Origin: Centroberyx gerrardi
Lineage: Eukaryota > Chordata > Actinopteri > Beryciformes > Berycidae
DNA length: 64,000 nucleotides
Assembly: GCF_048128805.1 (NCBI RefSeq)
Contig: NC_136020.1
Span: 10,261,653-10,325,652 of the forward strand
Direction: 5' to 3'
Both the position numbers and the translations under genes were made by a program. The first letter of the stretch is position 1. The number at the start of each line of letters is the position of its first letter. This document shows, in pieces, positions 13,202-27,098 of this stretch. Below the pieces are notes generated by a model. The model made no database searches and was not told the DNA's origin. It saw nothing but the letters and a program-made list of their open reading frames with translations.

Positions 13202-16200
13202 TGCTTTCACAACCGCTAGACCTTAGCAGATGCAAAACAACACCTGTCTTTCAATTAGCACCCAGCCATCCATTAACACTCCTAAACCATGATGTAGTAG
13301 CTAAGCGGCAGGAGAGTGAGTCTAATTCACTCGCTCATGGAGAGGCAGGCAGACACGCAAACATACACACACCAGAGAGAGAGAGAGAGGTGTGAAAAAC
13401 AAAGAAAGTTAAGAGAGGGAGCTTTAGGAAATGAAATAGCAAGGTCCTGCCTGGGACAAGATACTGAGCGCTCCTTTTTCCAATGTTCCAGTCTGTTGCA
13501 TTACAGTCTGAAAGATTTCATCACCCGCCGTGGCTGTCAGAAGCCATTATGAAAAATCACATTCTCCGTGTGTCTATCACCCAGGGGGAGCAGGTATGTC
13601 ATCAACGCCCTCCACCTCTTTGCCCAGACACAATAGTCCTGGCCACTGTCCCTGTGCCAGCCGCCAGGTCTCGGTGCCAACCCCCCCCCACTCCCCTCTC
13701 CCTGCCCCTCCTGCCACCGCCGGCACATCTGGCTCGTTTATCACTCTGGCAATGCCCTCCTCCATTGCCCCAGTCGTGGTTATCTTGGCAGGGAGCTCGT
13801 TATACGCCGGGGCGGGCCACCGGGGCAATCGCTTCCTCGATTATGAGCCAGACGTCTCGCGACGCATGGGAACACAAAAGAGAGGAGGATAGCGAGCGAG
13901 GGAACGAACGAGAGGAGAGGGAAACTATGCTCTCACTTCCTTTCCTTTATCTGTCCTTGGTCTTTCTCACCCGCTGGGCCCAAAGAGCACCTCGGGAGCA
14001 GTCTGCCCGGCTTCTCCTGTATCATATTCCGCTGCTGAGACATAGTCAGCTAAGCTGCCGTTGCATCAGACGGTAGGTAGAGGGGAAGAAAACACTCAGG
14101 GTAGAGAACAATGCAGCACAATTAAACAGCATAAAGTATTTTCGATTTAACTCAGTTCTTTTCTATTTGTTCTACCATGAGGCAGGAGAACGGAAAATCC
14201 TCCACATCACATTACCTGATCACCGGCTGACTGCAGCCACAAACAATAAGGAAATGCAAATCAGCCCTCGTGTGGGAGTGGGGGACAGATGCGGTTCGGC
14301 TCGCACTCCATTTCTCATCCTATTAACTCCTTAATCAGACTGAAATGAGATTCCGAATGAGATAAGGTAGGACGGAGAGAGTGTAAGAGAATGATAGATG
14401 GAGACGGAGAGGGGCAATGGTATTAGCACTGCAGTCTATCGAGGAGGGAAATTTCAAGGGAAAATGAGTCTTATATGCCACCGTCATAAGAACCTAATGC
14501 CTTTGTTCTTTCCACAACCAGTTTGTCACTGGCAAAAACACACAGCTTGATGAATGAGCCTCTTGGCTTTAGATAGGGCACAGGGAAAATGGCTTGCTTT
14601 TGCTTGGCACTAGGAAAAGTCAAGTAACTGATCGTTCCTCTAAGCCTGAGGTAAACTGTGAAACTTTGACAGACAAGATTGCATTTCAGAGGATAAAGGT
14701 GTTTGTTTAAACGCTGAGCTGAGATTTTCTGCATTTAGCTGATAAAAGAAGAAAGAAATCACTGATTATACCTTTTGGACAAAGGCGACACACAAAAAGC
14801 TCTAAATCCACAAAGGTGTGAGACTAAATACTTCAAAGAAAAATGACATTGGATTTGACAGAGGGACTTTTTCTACCTCTATCCTAATCCTCCATATTCC
14901 ACATCTTTTGGATTTCCGTACTAAAGCTTCAGTGTGTGCACCTCAGGCCAAATGGCAGATAGCAGATAACATTTTACCGGGGCCACATGGAGATTGGCAG
15001 GATTTGATGGTGTCCTTACCGGTGTGTAATTAAAGTGTTACGGGCTACTCCTCCTCATTTGTCTCAATGAGGCCTGGAGGCACACAGATTAAGTTTAGTG
15101 CAACTAGCTGACGGCTTGATGAATGTTGTGCCAATTATCCCTTAGCAGAGGCATTCAGCTGTGAAATGATGCCCTCTATTGCAAACTCCGCTGCATGTTC
15201 TTTATTTTGCTTGTGTTGGTGTTGGTATTTGCATGCCCAAAGTAGTGCATCTTCATTCTTTCTGACACATCTAGATATTGCACTTTTTGCACTTGGAGGA
15301 TGAGCTGTTGATAATTAGTTTTGATAAACTGCAGAGATAGCACAAATGAGCTATGCTGTCTGTTTGATATGAAGCCTTTTAAGTATCTCCTGTGTTGAAA
15401 AAGCACATTGCTAGAGTTTTAAGGCCTTTGAAAACATGCCAGCCAAGCTAAATTAAGTGCATCACATCTATTTAAGAGCATCAAGGAACCCTACGTCGCA
15501 TTAATCCCCCTCGGAGACACTGATGTCCCTTCATTACTCAGACAGGAAGCACTTTAAATGTCAAGTTAACACCGGGTCTCCTGCTTTGATCAGCTGTCCT
15601 TTCAGACGGGGTGTGGGACTTCAACCTGTGACCCGTCTCATTACAGGTCCCCCTGCCCGCAGTAGCCGGGCTTTCAGGGAGAGAACTGCCGGGTAATTAG
15701 GTCACTCCATCAAAGTCAGCGCTCTCAATGCCAGGCATGGTGCTGTCTGATGGCGTGGTTGAAACGCACCGAGTCAGCAGAATCCAGAACACATTAGCGT
15801 GGAAAAGGGAACCGGTTGCATGCCTCATTGTACCTTTCATCAAAATTTAGCGTGTCAGTGGTAATGCATCAAATATGAACGCCGCTGGATGTCTGCGGTG
15901 CAAACACACTGTGTCCAAAACTTTGAAGGCCTTTTCATTCACAGTTCATCGAATGAGAATTGCTCCGCTTTAGTGTGATTCAGCTCCCACCTCAACTTGA
16001 ACCCAAGAGTTTTGTCCAAAATGATTTGAAAAATGTACCTGCTGATTGATAGGAAACATAACAAATAATACTCTTTTAAAGGATAATAGGCAATTCAAGT
16101 TCTTGGTTGGCAAAATGTCTATATTTTGGAGATACTTTATGATAAACGTATAGTAATTATCATTATTGATATTACACTTTTTTCAAAAAATACTATGTAT

Positions 16201-19019
16201 TCCAAAATACACAGTGTTTTGGAAGAGAACACTTCAGTTGAAATTACTTGCACAGGAGTAGGAAGACTACATGTGTGATTTCTCAGAAGTCTAAGGTGCG
16301 CTCCAGACAGGCCCCGGCCATGCATGACCAGTCTAATATGCTGGGAAGAATTACGACCAGTTTAAACTGGACATGACTTTAACAAGGGAAGTCCGGAAGA
16401 TCACTCCCCTGCTGTTTTGTGTCAGTCCTCAGCAACTTTAAAGGGTGTGTATAAAGTCCGCCTTATCCCGCTGTTTCTTCCAACATGCTTTAAACACTCA
16501 GCACGATACAGTGTCAACAGGCAGACCACACATTGCTGGGATTAATAAAATGAGAGCTAATAATGAATGGCAATGAAAGGCTGGAGAGAGGCTGGAAAGA
16601 GAGACAGAGAGAGAGAGAAGGGTTAATCCAACAAAGTATTGGATAAACAAAGAAAGTAAAAAGTAGTAGAGAGAAAGCCATAGGAATTAACGCTGAATTT
16701 CCAAATGAGGATCCAAAGTGGAGGAGATGTGTGGAGGAGCTTTAGGTTCAAAGCCTCGGAGCGAGCAGGATGTTAGGTTTGACAGTTGGCTGGGGATTAT
16801 GCCTGATTTCCACCATAGCTACACACAGATCTCAAGTTCAGTCCATCACAGCTAGAAACAGACTTCAGGAATTCCAATTAGACAGCACTAAAACTGAAAA
16901 CACTGTGAAGTTTAAGCAAAAATTCCACCCTGAAACAGTTTAACACTGTTAAAAAACAGCTATTGGTGATGTACCTTGCATTTATGGGTCCATTTTGTTG
17001 TTTGGTGTTTTCTTCTTATTCTTGCAGATAACTAGCCAAACATAGATGATGTGACGTCACGTCAAGATATTTCCAGCACAGCTACAGTTGAATAGAATCC
17101 TAACACAATCTAAAACATCAACAGTAAACATCAGGTCTTGGTGTCAGTCCCTCAGAATCAAAGAGTAAGGGTTTCTTTCAAGACGCACCATCTAGATTCA
17201 CCATCTGTGGAAGAAAATCTGCAGGACTGGCATTCCTGATATATATGTTTTATTATTATTTACAAGGACAGATACAAGGACAATGGTATATTGCAAGTAA
17301 TTGTCCATTACCTTGTATCACAGTATTTATCTAATGTTAGCTGGTTTTCAAAACGAATTATTGGAGCAGATTGATAGGTGCCCTTGTTAAGGGAGCTTTT
17401 TTTTTTTTTTTTTTAGATTTTAGGCATTTAGCTGACACTTATCTCCAGAGCGACTTACAATGAGTGTAACAGTAGAATAATCTTCAATTTCTAAATCACC
17501 AAAAAGCAGAAAGCAGCCAATAGTAAGGAGTGAAGGGGCGGGGGTATAGTGTGCTGCCAATATTCCTGTGACCACAGAATGATCATGTAAGAGGCAAGTG
17601 CTAGGAAAATCAATAAATCAAGAGCTAAGGAGAGAGATTGGAGGGATATTTTAGAGCAATTAGAGTGAGTAGTTCAGAGGGGAAAGATTCAGTGGGTTTC
17701 AGTATTTCACTCAATTTAAGTGTGCTATAGCTTCAGTGAAGTGTTTGAATGAGCAGATACGGAATATGTATGTGACATTGTCATACAGTATGGAAAAAAA
17801 AAATTCAAACTTTGTAGCTACTTAATTAAGAGGAAATTTGAGGGGGAACTCAGGGTGCGAGGGGTTAACCAACCTGCTAACCTGTTGCACATAAAAGTAG
17901 ACTAAAAGTAGACTAATGTTGGGTTGATAACTATAGTTGCTGAGTTTGTGAATTCATGGTCATACATCATTAAAAAGCAGGACCAGCCTCCACTTTGGCA
18001 CAAAACAGCTCAGATTGATAAATCACAAGGTTTGCTGTTTGAGTTGTGTGTGTGATTGATTGGGAAGTCAATTAAGGAACGATTTAGGAATAGACAAGGC
18101 AGCGAGGGGTAAAATGAAGCTCATTCACCTAAACACCACAAATGACTTTCTTGCTGGAACTGGCTTATCTTCTGATACCAAGCAATATTGGATTTCTCAC
18201 ACAGTTTCCTCCCTTGACAGGCAATATGGGCTCATCCATCAATAAGCGCATCCCCCTTTTGTGTGAAAGACATTCTTTCCTATCCTTTGTGTACTGCCTT
18301 TAAGTGTCCAAATCAATATCCAATTTTTCCCCTCCCAGTTCCTCACTCCCTTTCCAAAATTCTGAACTCCTTGAACTGGCCCTTGGCCATCTTGCTATTG
18401 ACAAGTGACTTTCTGTAATTAGCCTTACACCTCATCTCAGAGAAGACAACCCCTCAGCTTCCAGGGGAACATGCTTTTCCGTCTCTCATCTCATCTGCAG
18501 AAATCAAAAACTGAACTGGAGCCACTAGGTCAGGCGAGTCAATCCTAAACCTCTTATTCTAAACCTAAGATGATTGGATGGTGGATACCAGTGTTTTGCC
18601 TCTCCGTACCTGTTCTGAGAGTACACACATTAGCTTACTGAAGCAGGCTCATTTTAAGACTGGCTGGTAGGAAATGTTCTCAAAAGCTCTCCCTTGAGAG
18701 TTAAGTGGGGCCCATGTTTACTAATGAGAGGGATGGAAGTTTGTGCCTTGTGCACTGTGTGGCTTTTAAATAGGATTTTATCTGTTTATGGTGCTTGAGC
18801 GCAATACATTTAGAGAGAATTATACAGAAAGTCTAAACTATTGCCCCCCACTCAGGGGATTAAAAACAAAAGTTAGCGCTACGCTGAATCAGCACTTTGA
18901 ATTATGGAGGCTGTGAGTTTGGCTATTTTCAGGTATATCAAAGCCATGCTGAGCTTTTGATGGCAGAACTACTACAACACGTCTGCACAACCTTCTCTTA
19001 TCTCCCACATAATAATGCT

Positions 19020-19055
<36 letters not shown>

Positions 19056-22000
19056 AGCTCTAATACCTCCCGCACAAGTTCAGATAGAGTTCATGTTACA
19101 CTGCTGCTTAGAACGAATACAAGGGCTCAGCCAGTAGGAAGAGAGATACAACTTCTTGATCATCTCTCAGGTTCACATCTGGTGAAAAGCATGGACTGTG
19201 TCACTGATGTTATGTCATATTTAGACCGCTAAACTGACAGGAAGACAAATAACAGCCTCTTTTTGGTCAAGGCTGCCAGGCCGCCTTTGTAAATAAGACT
19301 TTGTTTATATGACATTCCTTTTTAAATAAGTGTTTGATAAATAAAAGAAATAAAATAAAAATGTGCTTAATCTTGGCATCAACACACCACTGAATCTGCT
19401 TTAACCAGCACCAGACCATTTGACGGACAGAAAACCAAACACAAAATGTCTCATTGGTGTAACAGCTGTGCGTTCTCTCCCTACTAGTACTATGGGATTG
19501 TGTTGCCTGTGTTTTGACAAGTGTAATTTAACAAACCAGCGATCAAAGGTCAAGAGATCAAGGATATAATCATATGACCTTGTCATCTCTAGGCAACTGT
19601 AACTCAAACTACAGACAGGCTGACATCTATGAAGGCCATTGTGAAGCAACTGAAATAAATTATACTTTTAGCCCAGTAGAATATCACAATTCCCTCGTTC
19701 TGTAAACATGATTTTGTGAATTCACATTATTTCAGATTTCTTGTTAGAGGTTTATAATAAACAGTTTGTGGAGGCTGTAGTGAACGCCAGGCTGGGATTT
19801 CCACATTGCCGCTGCCATACGTACATGAGGTGTTGCGTGACAGAGGACAATATAATGAGAGACCTCATGCTGATCATGCTACAGAATTAATGCTCTTATG
19901 AGATGTAAACAGCATCTACATGCCAACACAATGAGTCCTAAGCTGATTACCAGTCACACTCTCTGCAACCCTGACAGGCAGCGAGGAGCGACTTAGGAGG
20001 AAAGCCCCTCTTGCTTCAAAATACACTTCAAAGTTGACCTCTCGCGTTTATAGGTTACAAGGAACTGAACTGACTGTGGATTACTTTTTATGTGTGTTCT
20101 AAAATTTCCTCACTGAAGATCCATTATAATTTTTTGGGGGGTATTTCTTCTCTATGCTTTGATTTCGGACATCTATTCTTCATGTAGGAAATTTCCTCTT
20201 TAAGCCCTAAATAGATTTGGTTTACAGGCAATACAGCAGGCCTTAAAAAGTTGCACTCATAATGCAATTGTAAATTCTACTTCAGTCGTATATCATGGTC
20301 TGGTGCAAAAGTATTAGACTTGTTTTGCAATATTTATATGACTTCATGGGGCAAAGGAAGTCCTTGAACAAACTATTGGCATGCGCTCACCCAAATAAAC
20401 ATTTTAGAGGGCAATCAATTTAAAAGGTTGGATGTGGAAGACAGTTTTTCTGGCTTGTGAACTCACTGATGTAATGACATTGGTTAAGTACTGTTGGATA
20501 TTAAAGGGCATATGATAATTGATACGTATACCACTACACCATATGGAGTGCAATATAAGCCAGGTGTTTATGACAGCCAACATAAATATTAATTTCTTAG
20601 TTTTCATCAAGCCCACTTTTACAAAATGAGAAAACAATAGTCGGAGACAGAAATAGTCTTGTGCCTTTGGGAATTATTCCAGCTAATCAAACATCAGCAA
20701 AGAGACAGGTTGTGATATTCTGTGTAAAATGTTCTTGATTGTTATGTTTACTGGCAGATCAAAACGTGTTGACATCCACCAAAAAGCTGTCCAAAATCCC
20801 AATGTGTCTTTCACCAGTTTCAATATATCATATTTCCCTAAAAATTATTTCTGTGTCTGTATATAAACAGAGTCATGTTATTTCTGGCTATGGTGCATTT
20901 TAATGTTAAAGATTTTGCCAAAGTTACATAGAGTGCTTGGCTATATGATTGTACATGAATGTGGTTTATGCCCCAGGCAGCTATCAAAAACATTCCACAG
21001 ATTGCTTTCCTCATCTGTGCACAGTGTCTCTTCTTGTATAGCAGTGGAAGGCTAAATCTGGGAGGTCTTAAATCAAATCCCAAACTTACACACTGACATG
21101 CATTCTAACAAAGACTGAACAACTTGTTGTCCAAAGAGACCAAAAACAATTTTATGTTAGGACCAGTGGTGCTGATTCAACTCTGATCCAAGTCTTGAAT
21201 GCCTTGACGGGAATTGAATTCGACTTCTAAGACGAAAACAATTTCAGGTGTTCTGGAACTTAGACAAAATGTTGTGGCTTTGAACAAGGTCCTCAGGACT
21301 GAAATGTTGATTTAGGTGTTTTAGTATGAATTTTTTTCTCTCTTCTCTTTCAGAAAAAGAACATCAGTGTTTTGCTGAGTCTCAGTGTGCTGGCTTCCTG
21401 GGGAGTGATTCTACTGTCAGCTCGCCTCTACTGGATGGGCAACAAGCCCCCCAACTTCTCCAACTCTGACAACCCTGCGGCTGACTCACCACATTTTCTC
21501 ACTCGAACACTGACTTTCCTCCACCTGCCCGCTGCCAACGCCTGGCTCCTTCTCTGCCCAGACAAGCTCAGTTTTGATTGGTCCATGGACGCCCTGCCCT
21601 TGGTCAGGTCCTTGGCCGACTGGAGGAACCTTCACACCGTTGCCTTTTATGGTGGATTTATCCTCCTGGCTTTGTTTGGACTTCGCGCCACCGCTTCCAA
21701 AGCCAAGGAGACCAATGGGAAAGCCCCAATCGCTAACGGAAAGTCAATCACCAATGGGAACGGCTACCACGCGCCTTACACGAACCACAACACAAATTCA
21801 GAGCCGGGGTCGCCAAAGACCACACTGAACGGGTCGGCTAAACTCCACCACTGCCCTCCACGGACGTCTCTGCCCCCTACAGAAAACTTAGTGGTATTTT
21901 CCTTAGGCCTTCTAACATTACCATTCATCCCAGCCACCAACCTATTCTTTTATGTAGGGTTTGTGATTGCGGAGAGGGTGCTATACATCCCCAGTATGGG

Positions 22001-25000
22001 CTTTTGTTTACTGGTTGCTGTCGGCGCAAGGACCATGTATGTCAGACTGAGGACTAGAGGCTGCAAGGCCGTGCTGCTGTGTCTCTGCACGGGGCTCGTG
22101 CTGCTCAATGGAAGCAGGACTGTTATAAGAAACAGGGATTGGAGCAATGAGGAGAATCTCTACAAGTCTGGGATTAGCGTGAACCCTGCTAAAGGTAAGC
22201 AATGGGCCCTAGTTATCATGGCATCAAGCTGGGTCTGTCTCCTCAAATTCATATTTCAAGAGAGTTAAAGAGTGTGTAAACACACTGTTTTCAGCCAGTC
22301 TCCAGCTAGTATAATTTTGAAAGATGTGAAAAGGTAGGGTGGTGTGCGAGAGTGAATAGGGGTGTGTGTCTGTGATAACAGATCATGTATCACTTGGGGA
22401 TGGTAACATTTTTCTGAGAATTTGATACTTCCAAATGCAAAGTACCTGCCTTTACATCATTGATTGAGCTGTGGCCAGAAGTGCAAACACAGCTGAAAGT
22501 TTCACCCATAGAGAGCAGTGCAACAATTATTTTCTGCCCCTAGAAGCAGATGCAGGACTTAATTTGAAAAATGTTGAAATCAAGCTCAAAAACGTGATTT
22601 AGTGCTGAATTAAATAACTGGTCACAACTACAAAACTGTTGATCCTGGCAAATTAACAGCCATTACCAATGACATTTTGATGATACCAGTAACAGTGCTA
22701 ATATCAATACTAAATAATACTAGAATTGTGTTTTTCTATTTTGAAAATGTTACTTTTGACTCACACATGTCTCCTGTAGCCTGGGGTAACTTGGGGAACG
22801 TACTGAAGAACCAGGGCAAGATGGCAGAGGCGGAGAAGGCGTACAGAAACGCTCTGTACTACCGAGGGAACATGGCTGACATGCTGTATAACCTGTGAGT
22901 GGTAAAGATGCCCATTCCTCCTCCTGCCTGCAATATCTTGACACAAACGAGTTGGATTCCTCCCATCCATCACCGGAGATTACAGTGGGAGAAAGAGAGG
23001 GGATGAGAGAGAGAGGGAGGGAATGAGGCATAAAGTCAGAGAGAGTGACAGACAGGAGGTATTTGAAGACAGCGGAACAAAAATAGGTCTGATATGAGAG
23101 AAGAGAAGCAGTCGCTGAGACGCAGTGCGAGGCATGATGCAAGAGTGTGACAAAGTGAGAGGAAATAACTTAGTGTGTCCCTGGTGGCCTTCTGTTCCTC
23201 CTGCTACTGATTTAATTAATTGTGATTCGCGAGCCTGAGGGAGAACAAAAAGCCACTTCCAATACTCACATTAACCCAAGGTGTCAAAGGTGCCAAAACC
23301 TCATAGCAGACCCACGTCTCACGCTCTCATGCTGACGCTGTTTTTCTTCCCCCTTCTCCGCTCCCTCTCACGTTACGAATATCAGGAAGCTGGCAAAGCA
23401 ACATAGAGAGAGGGGAAAACCAAATTATGGTGCTTTTGCGTTCTTAAAAATAGAGGTGCCATTTCAACATGATGGATGGTTGATATATTGAGTAAGGGAT
23501 ATAGAAGCTGCCCACAGTTTTTCTCGTGTTTTTATTTCTTAGCTCTCACCCAAAGTGCCCTCATCACTTTGAGGTATTATAATTTCCTCTTCGTCAAAGT
23601 GTACATTTACCTTCACAGATTAAAAAGAGAGAGACAAATCAAAGAAATATGGTGGAAAGTGAACCCATTTAAGTAGCTCAAAGGTTCGTTCTCTGTCTCA
23701 CACAGTTAAGTGGGGAGTGTGGTTACACACACTTGAAACTTCTTAAATGTTTGCATTTCTTTGTCAATCAGGGGTTTGCTGCTCCAGGAGAATGAGCGAT
23801 TTTCTGAGGCGCTGCATTACTATAAACTGGCCATTGGGAGTCGGCCAACTCTGGCATGTAAGTAAACCTAAGAGAGTGTCTCATTTTCTAACTGATATAT
23901 TACATGACTGGAGTGGTTATGAGTCGGGGAGCAGTTACAAGCGATTAGAAATTCTCACACATTGGTCAATTTGGCTGAGTCTGCTTGAATTAATTCGATG
24001 TGTGTTCAGGGTCCATTATTGGATCGCCATCATGGTCCAATTTTAATGCTGAATTAGATGTTCCTTGCCACTTGGTCATTTGGAAGGCACTATAAGGCTA
24101 TTTCAGCTTGACGGGGAAATGATGATTCAATCTCACACTTGAGTGCTTGTATGTGGGATGAGGCTCAGTCTTTCACTGTATCAGGCTCTGGTGAAGGACA
24201 GCTTTTATGAGGAAGGACAGAAGGTAGCATTTTTTCCAGACCCCCTTTTTTTTTAACTCGTCTTCAATTCTTCTTCCCTATCTTAATCTCCTTCTATCCT
24301 AATTTATTTCTACTTCTTAACTGCTTTTCACATTTGATGTTCCTTCGATCTCTGTCCTTTCTCCTCTGGCTATAGCCTTTTCCATATGTCGATCTGCCTC
24401 AGCTATCTTTGTACATCCTCACATTGTCTCCACCTTTTATGACATCCCTTTCTCATCCCATCCCATAGACTGCACCCCTCCTGCTCTAACACCCCTCTCT
24501 CTCTCTCCCCCGCTCCCCACAGCGGCCTACTTGAACACAGGCATCATCCTGATGAACCAGGGCAGCCTGGAAGAGGCCAAGCGCACCTTCCTGACTTGTG
24601 CCGACATTCCCGATGAGAACCTGAAGGACCCCCACGCCCACAAGAGCTCCGTCACCAGCTGCCTGTACAACCTGGGGAAGCTGCTCCATGAGCAGGGCCA
24701 GCAGGAGGTTAGTGGGAATGGGACCAAGGAAAGATTTGAGGAGTTGAAATGATGAAACGGGATCGCGCCCTTGTTGAAATGATGATGTCACCTCCCTAAT
24801 TTAGAGAAAATTTGAGACAAATCAATCACAGGATTATTTTACTACTTTTCATGACAACTTATTTTACTTTCATGACTACTTTACTTATCTTTAATGTAGG
24901 ACTAAAACTACAAACATTTAGGATTGAAAAGGGCCTTTGTGGAGAATGATGCCTGTTTTTTCTACAGGCCAGTGTATGTATTAGAAAAATAAGACAAAAT

Positions 25001-27056
25001 GTAATATAATAAGACACAAACTGCACTTGCCAAGCTAACCAGTCATTTATCTTTTTTAAACCACAGGAGGCCCTCTCTATCTATAAGGAAGCCGTGCAGA
25101 AAATGCCCAGACAGTTTGCACCACAGAGTCTTTTCAACATGATGGGTAAGTTACTGTTGGAGCCTGCAGTCTCACTCTGATACTTTGTATTTGATCCAGA
25201 AAAATGATATTGCAGATTTTTAGAGTTCACTACTATGGTGACTCATGCTTTGAAATGCAATGCCCAACCAAAATGGCATTTTAAGGAGGTGATACGACCA
25301 TTTCATAGAATTGAATTTGCCTTGACTGTAAAGAACAATTTCACACTTTTTTTATGACCCGAGTGAAAACAGCATAGTCCTGGACCTAGTGTTGCTGGTT
25401 GACTTGCCAGACATGCCTCAGCACAAGTGATGAATCTTCTTACATATTTGTTTCCATTTTTAGGTGACCTTTTGATTTCAGGATAACTCATCAGCAAACA
25501 AATCCTTCAGAATGTGATGTTAGTTGTGATATTTAAATACTGGATGAAAACATAGCAGATTTACTTGAACCACCTGTTGGACTCCAACACCAAAGCTCCT
25601 AAATATGTGCGCAGACTTTGTGTAGATGTGTATCATCTTGTAGAGGATTGAAGCTAATCCGTGTAATAAATCACGTCCCTCTCTTTGTTATTCTAACACA
25701 AATTACATTATTGGAAATCCGTCTTGATTGCATAGTTGAGATTGCAGGGCGATGTCTGTAAAAATTCCTTGGGCAGCCTGAGCAGATTGAGAATGGGAAG
25801 CGTGTTTGGTCAGGTGGAGGGAGTGGGGAGGGTTGTGTTTGGGTTTGTGTGATGTCTGGGGGACGCTTTGTTACAAGTGATGTCATCAGCCCACCATTTT
25901 GTTACCCCACAGACTGTAGTGTTACCCCAGGGGCCAACAGCAGGCTGTTTTCTCACATCAAACAAAATCTCATAATGTTGCGAACAAAAATATTGTGGTT
26001 TCAGAGAAAATTGTGCTTTCCAGATTAAACTACGTTGGGAGAGAAGAAGTATTTATTCACCGTTTAAGGAATGCCGACCCATGGATAAGAGGCAGCAGAG
26101 TTCATGCTATTTTATCTGCCTTGCACCTGTTCGGAAAAAGCAGAGGGAATGGAACACATTTCTGTCCATTAGTGTTATTCAAGTTTCCTGTCTATTCACC
26201 AGACTCTCCAGAGTATGGGTAATCAAATAATATGACAACAGTATGATAACATGAATGAACTGAAAATGGCCAGCGTCCACTAACACCAAATGCCAACAAA
26301 TAGAAAAGTTTACCTCATTACCTTTCTGATATTTTCAAAGTGCATGGGTTCTTTTCTGTCAGTAATTAGTGTGCCTATAACAAACAAATGTAGCTCATAA
26401 CAGGCAGCAATGTTTCACTTCTAGTCAAACATTTCCGCTTTTTATTGTACACAACTCTATAGGAGTCTATGAACATATTTATTTGCAAACCTCATCTAAA
26501 AATAATCCCTCTAACACAGAAACAAACTTGGCAAGTAGATCCTAGTAGGTGATGATTTCATTTTGTGTCCAGGTCATATGTTTAAGCTGGAAATTTTGCC
26601 CTTTTGTATTTATTGATATTGAAATCAGGGGAAAAAAAGCTTTAATGACAAAGTGGTGACAGCTGATCCCTATGGGGCAGCTGATGTTTTAGGTTGACTG
26701 CTCCTAAACTCCTATGGAAGCACGAGTGATATTAAAGGAAAATGTTGTACCAAAGTAAAATGCTGCTTTATATGTCAAACCAGAACACTTGTGGAAAAGC
26801 TGCCTAGAAAAAGCTTTTCCTTTAATCTTTTTTTATTATCCTAGGAAAAAAACATGCTAATCCCATTGAACCCTGACCCTTGACCTTTGCCCTGTTCCAG
26901 GAGAGGCCTACATGAGGCTGAACAGGCTGGAGGAGGCGGGTCACTGGTACAGGGAGTCCCTCAGGGCCAAACCCGACCATATCCCCGCCCACCTCACCTA
27001 TGGGAAACTCCTGTCCATCATTGTAAGTCCCAATTCTCTTACAGCACACGCACATG

Positions 27057-27098
<42 letters not shown>

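Larger units (their letters stand above)
11768..21353 (+). other. tmtc2 intron 2
   Basis: A 9.6-kb intron from donor gtaaat to acceptor ctttcag. It contains a GT/poly-G compound microsatellite at 12.9 kb, a GT tract at 13.17 kb, a CA tract at 19.02 kb and a short repeat fragment at about 17.4 kb. The 197-codon open frame near 13.5-14.1 kb has no recognisable domain and overlaps open frames on both strands, so it is not taken as a gene. Confidence 0.8.

Noticed and set aside
13483-14076. 197-codon open frame in tmtc2 intron 2
   Set aside because: No recognisable domain, overlapping open frames on both strands and in other phases, low-complexity Pro/Ser content; no splice or homology support.
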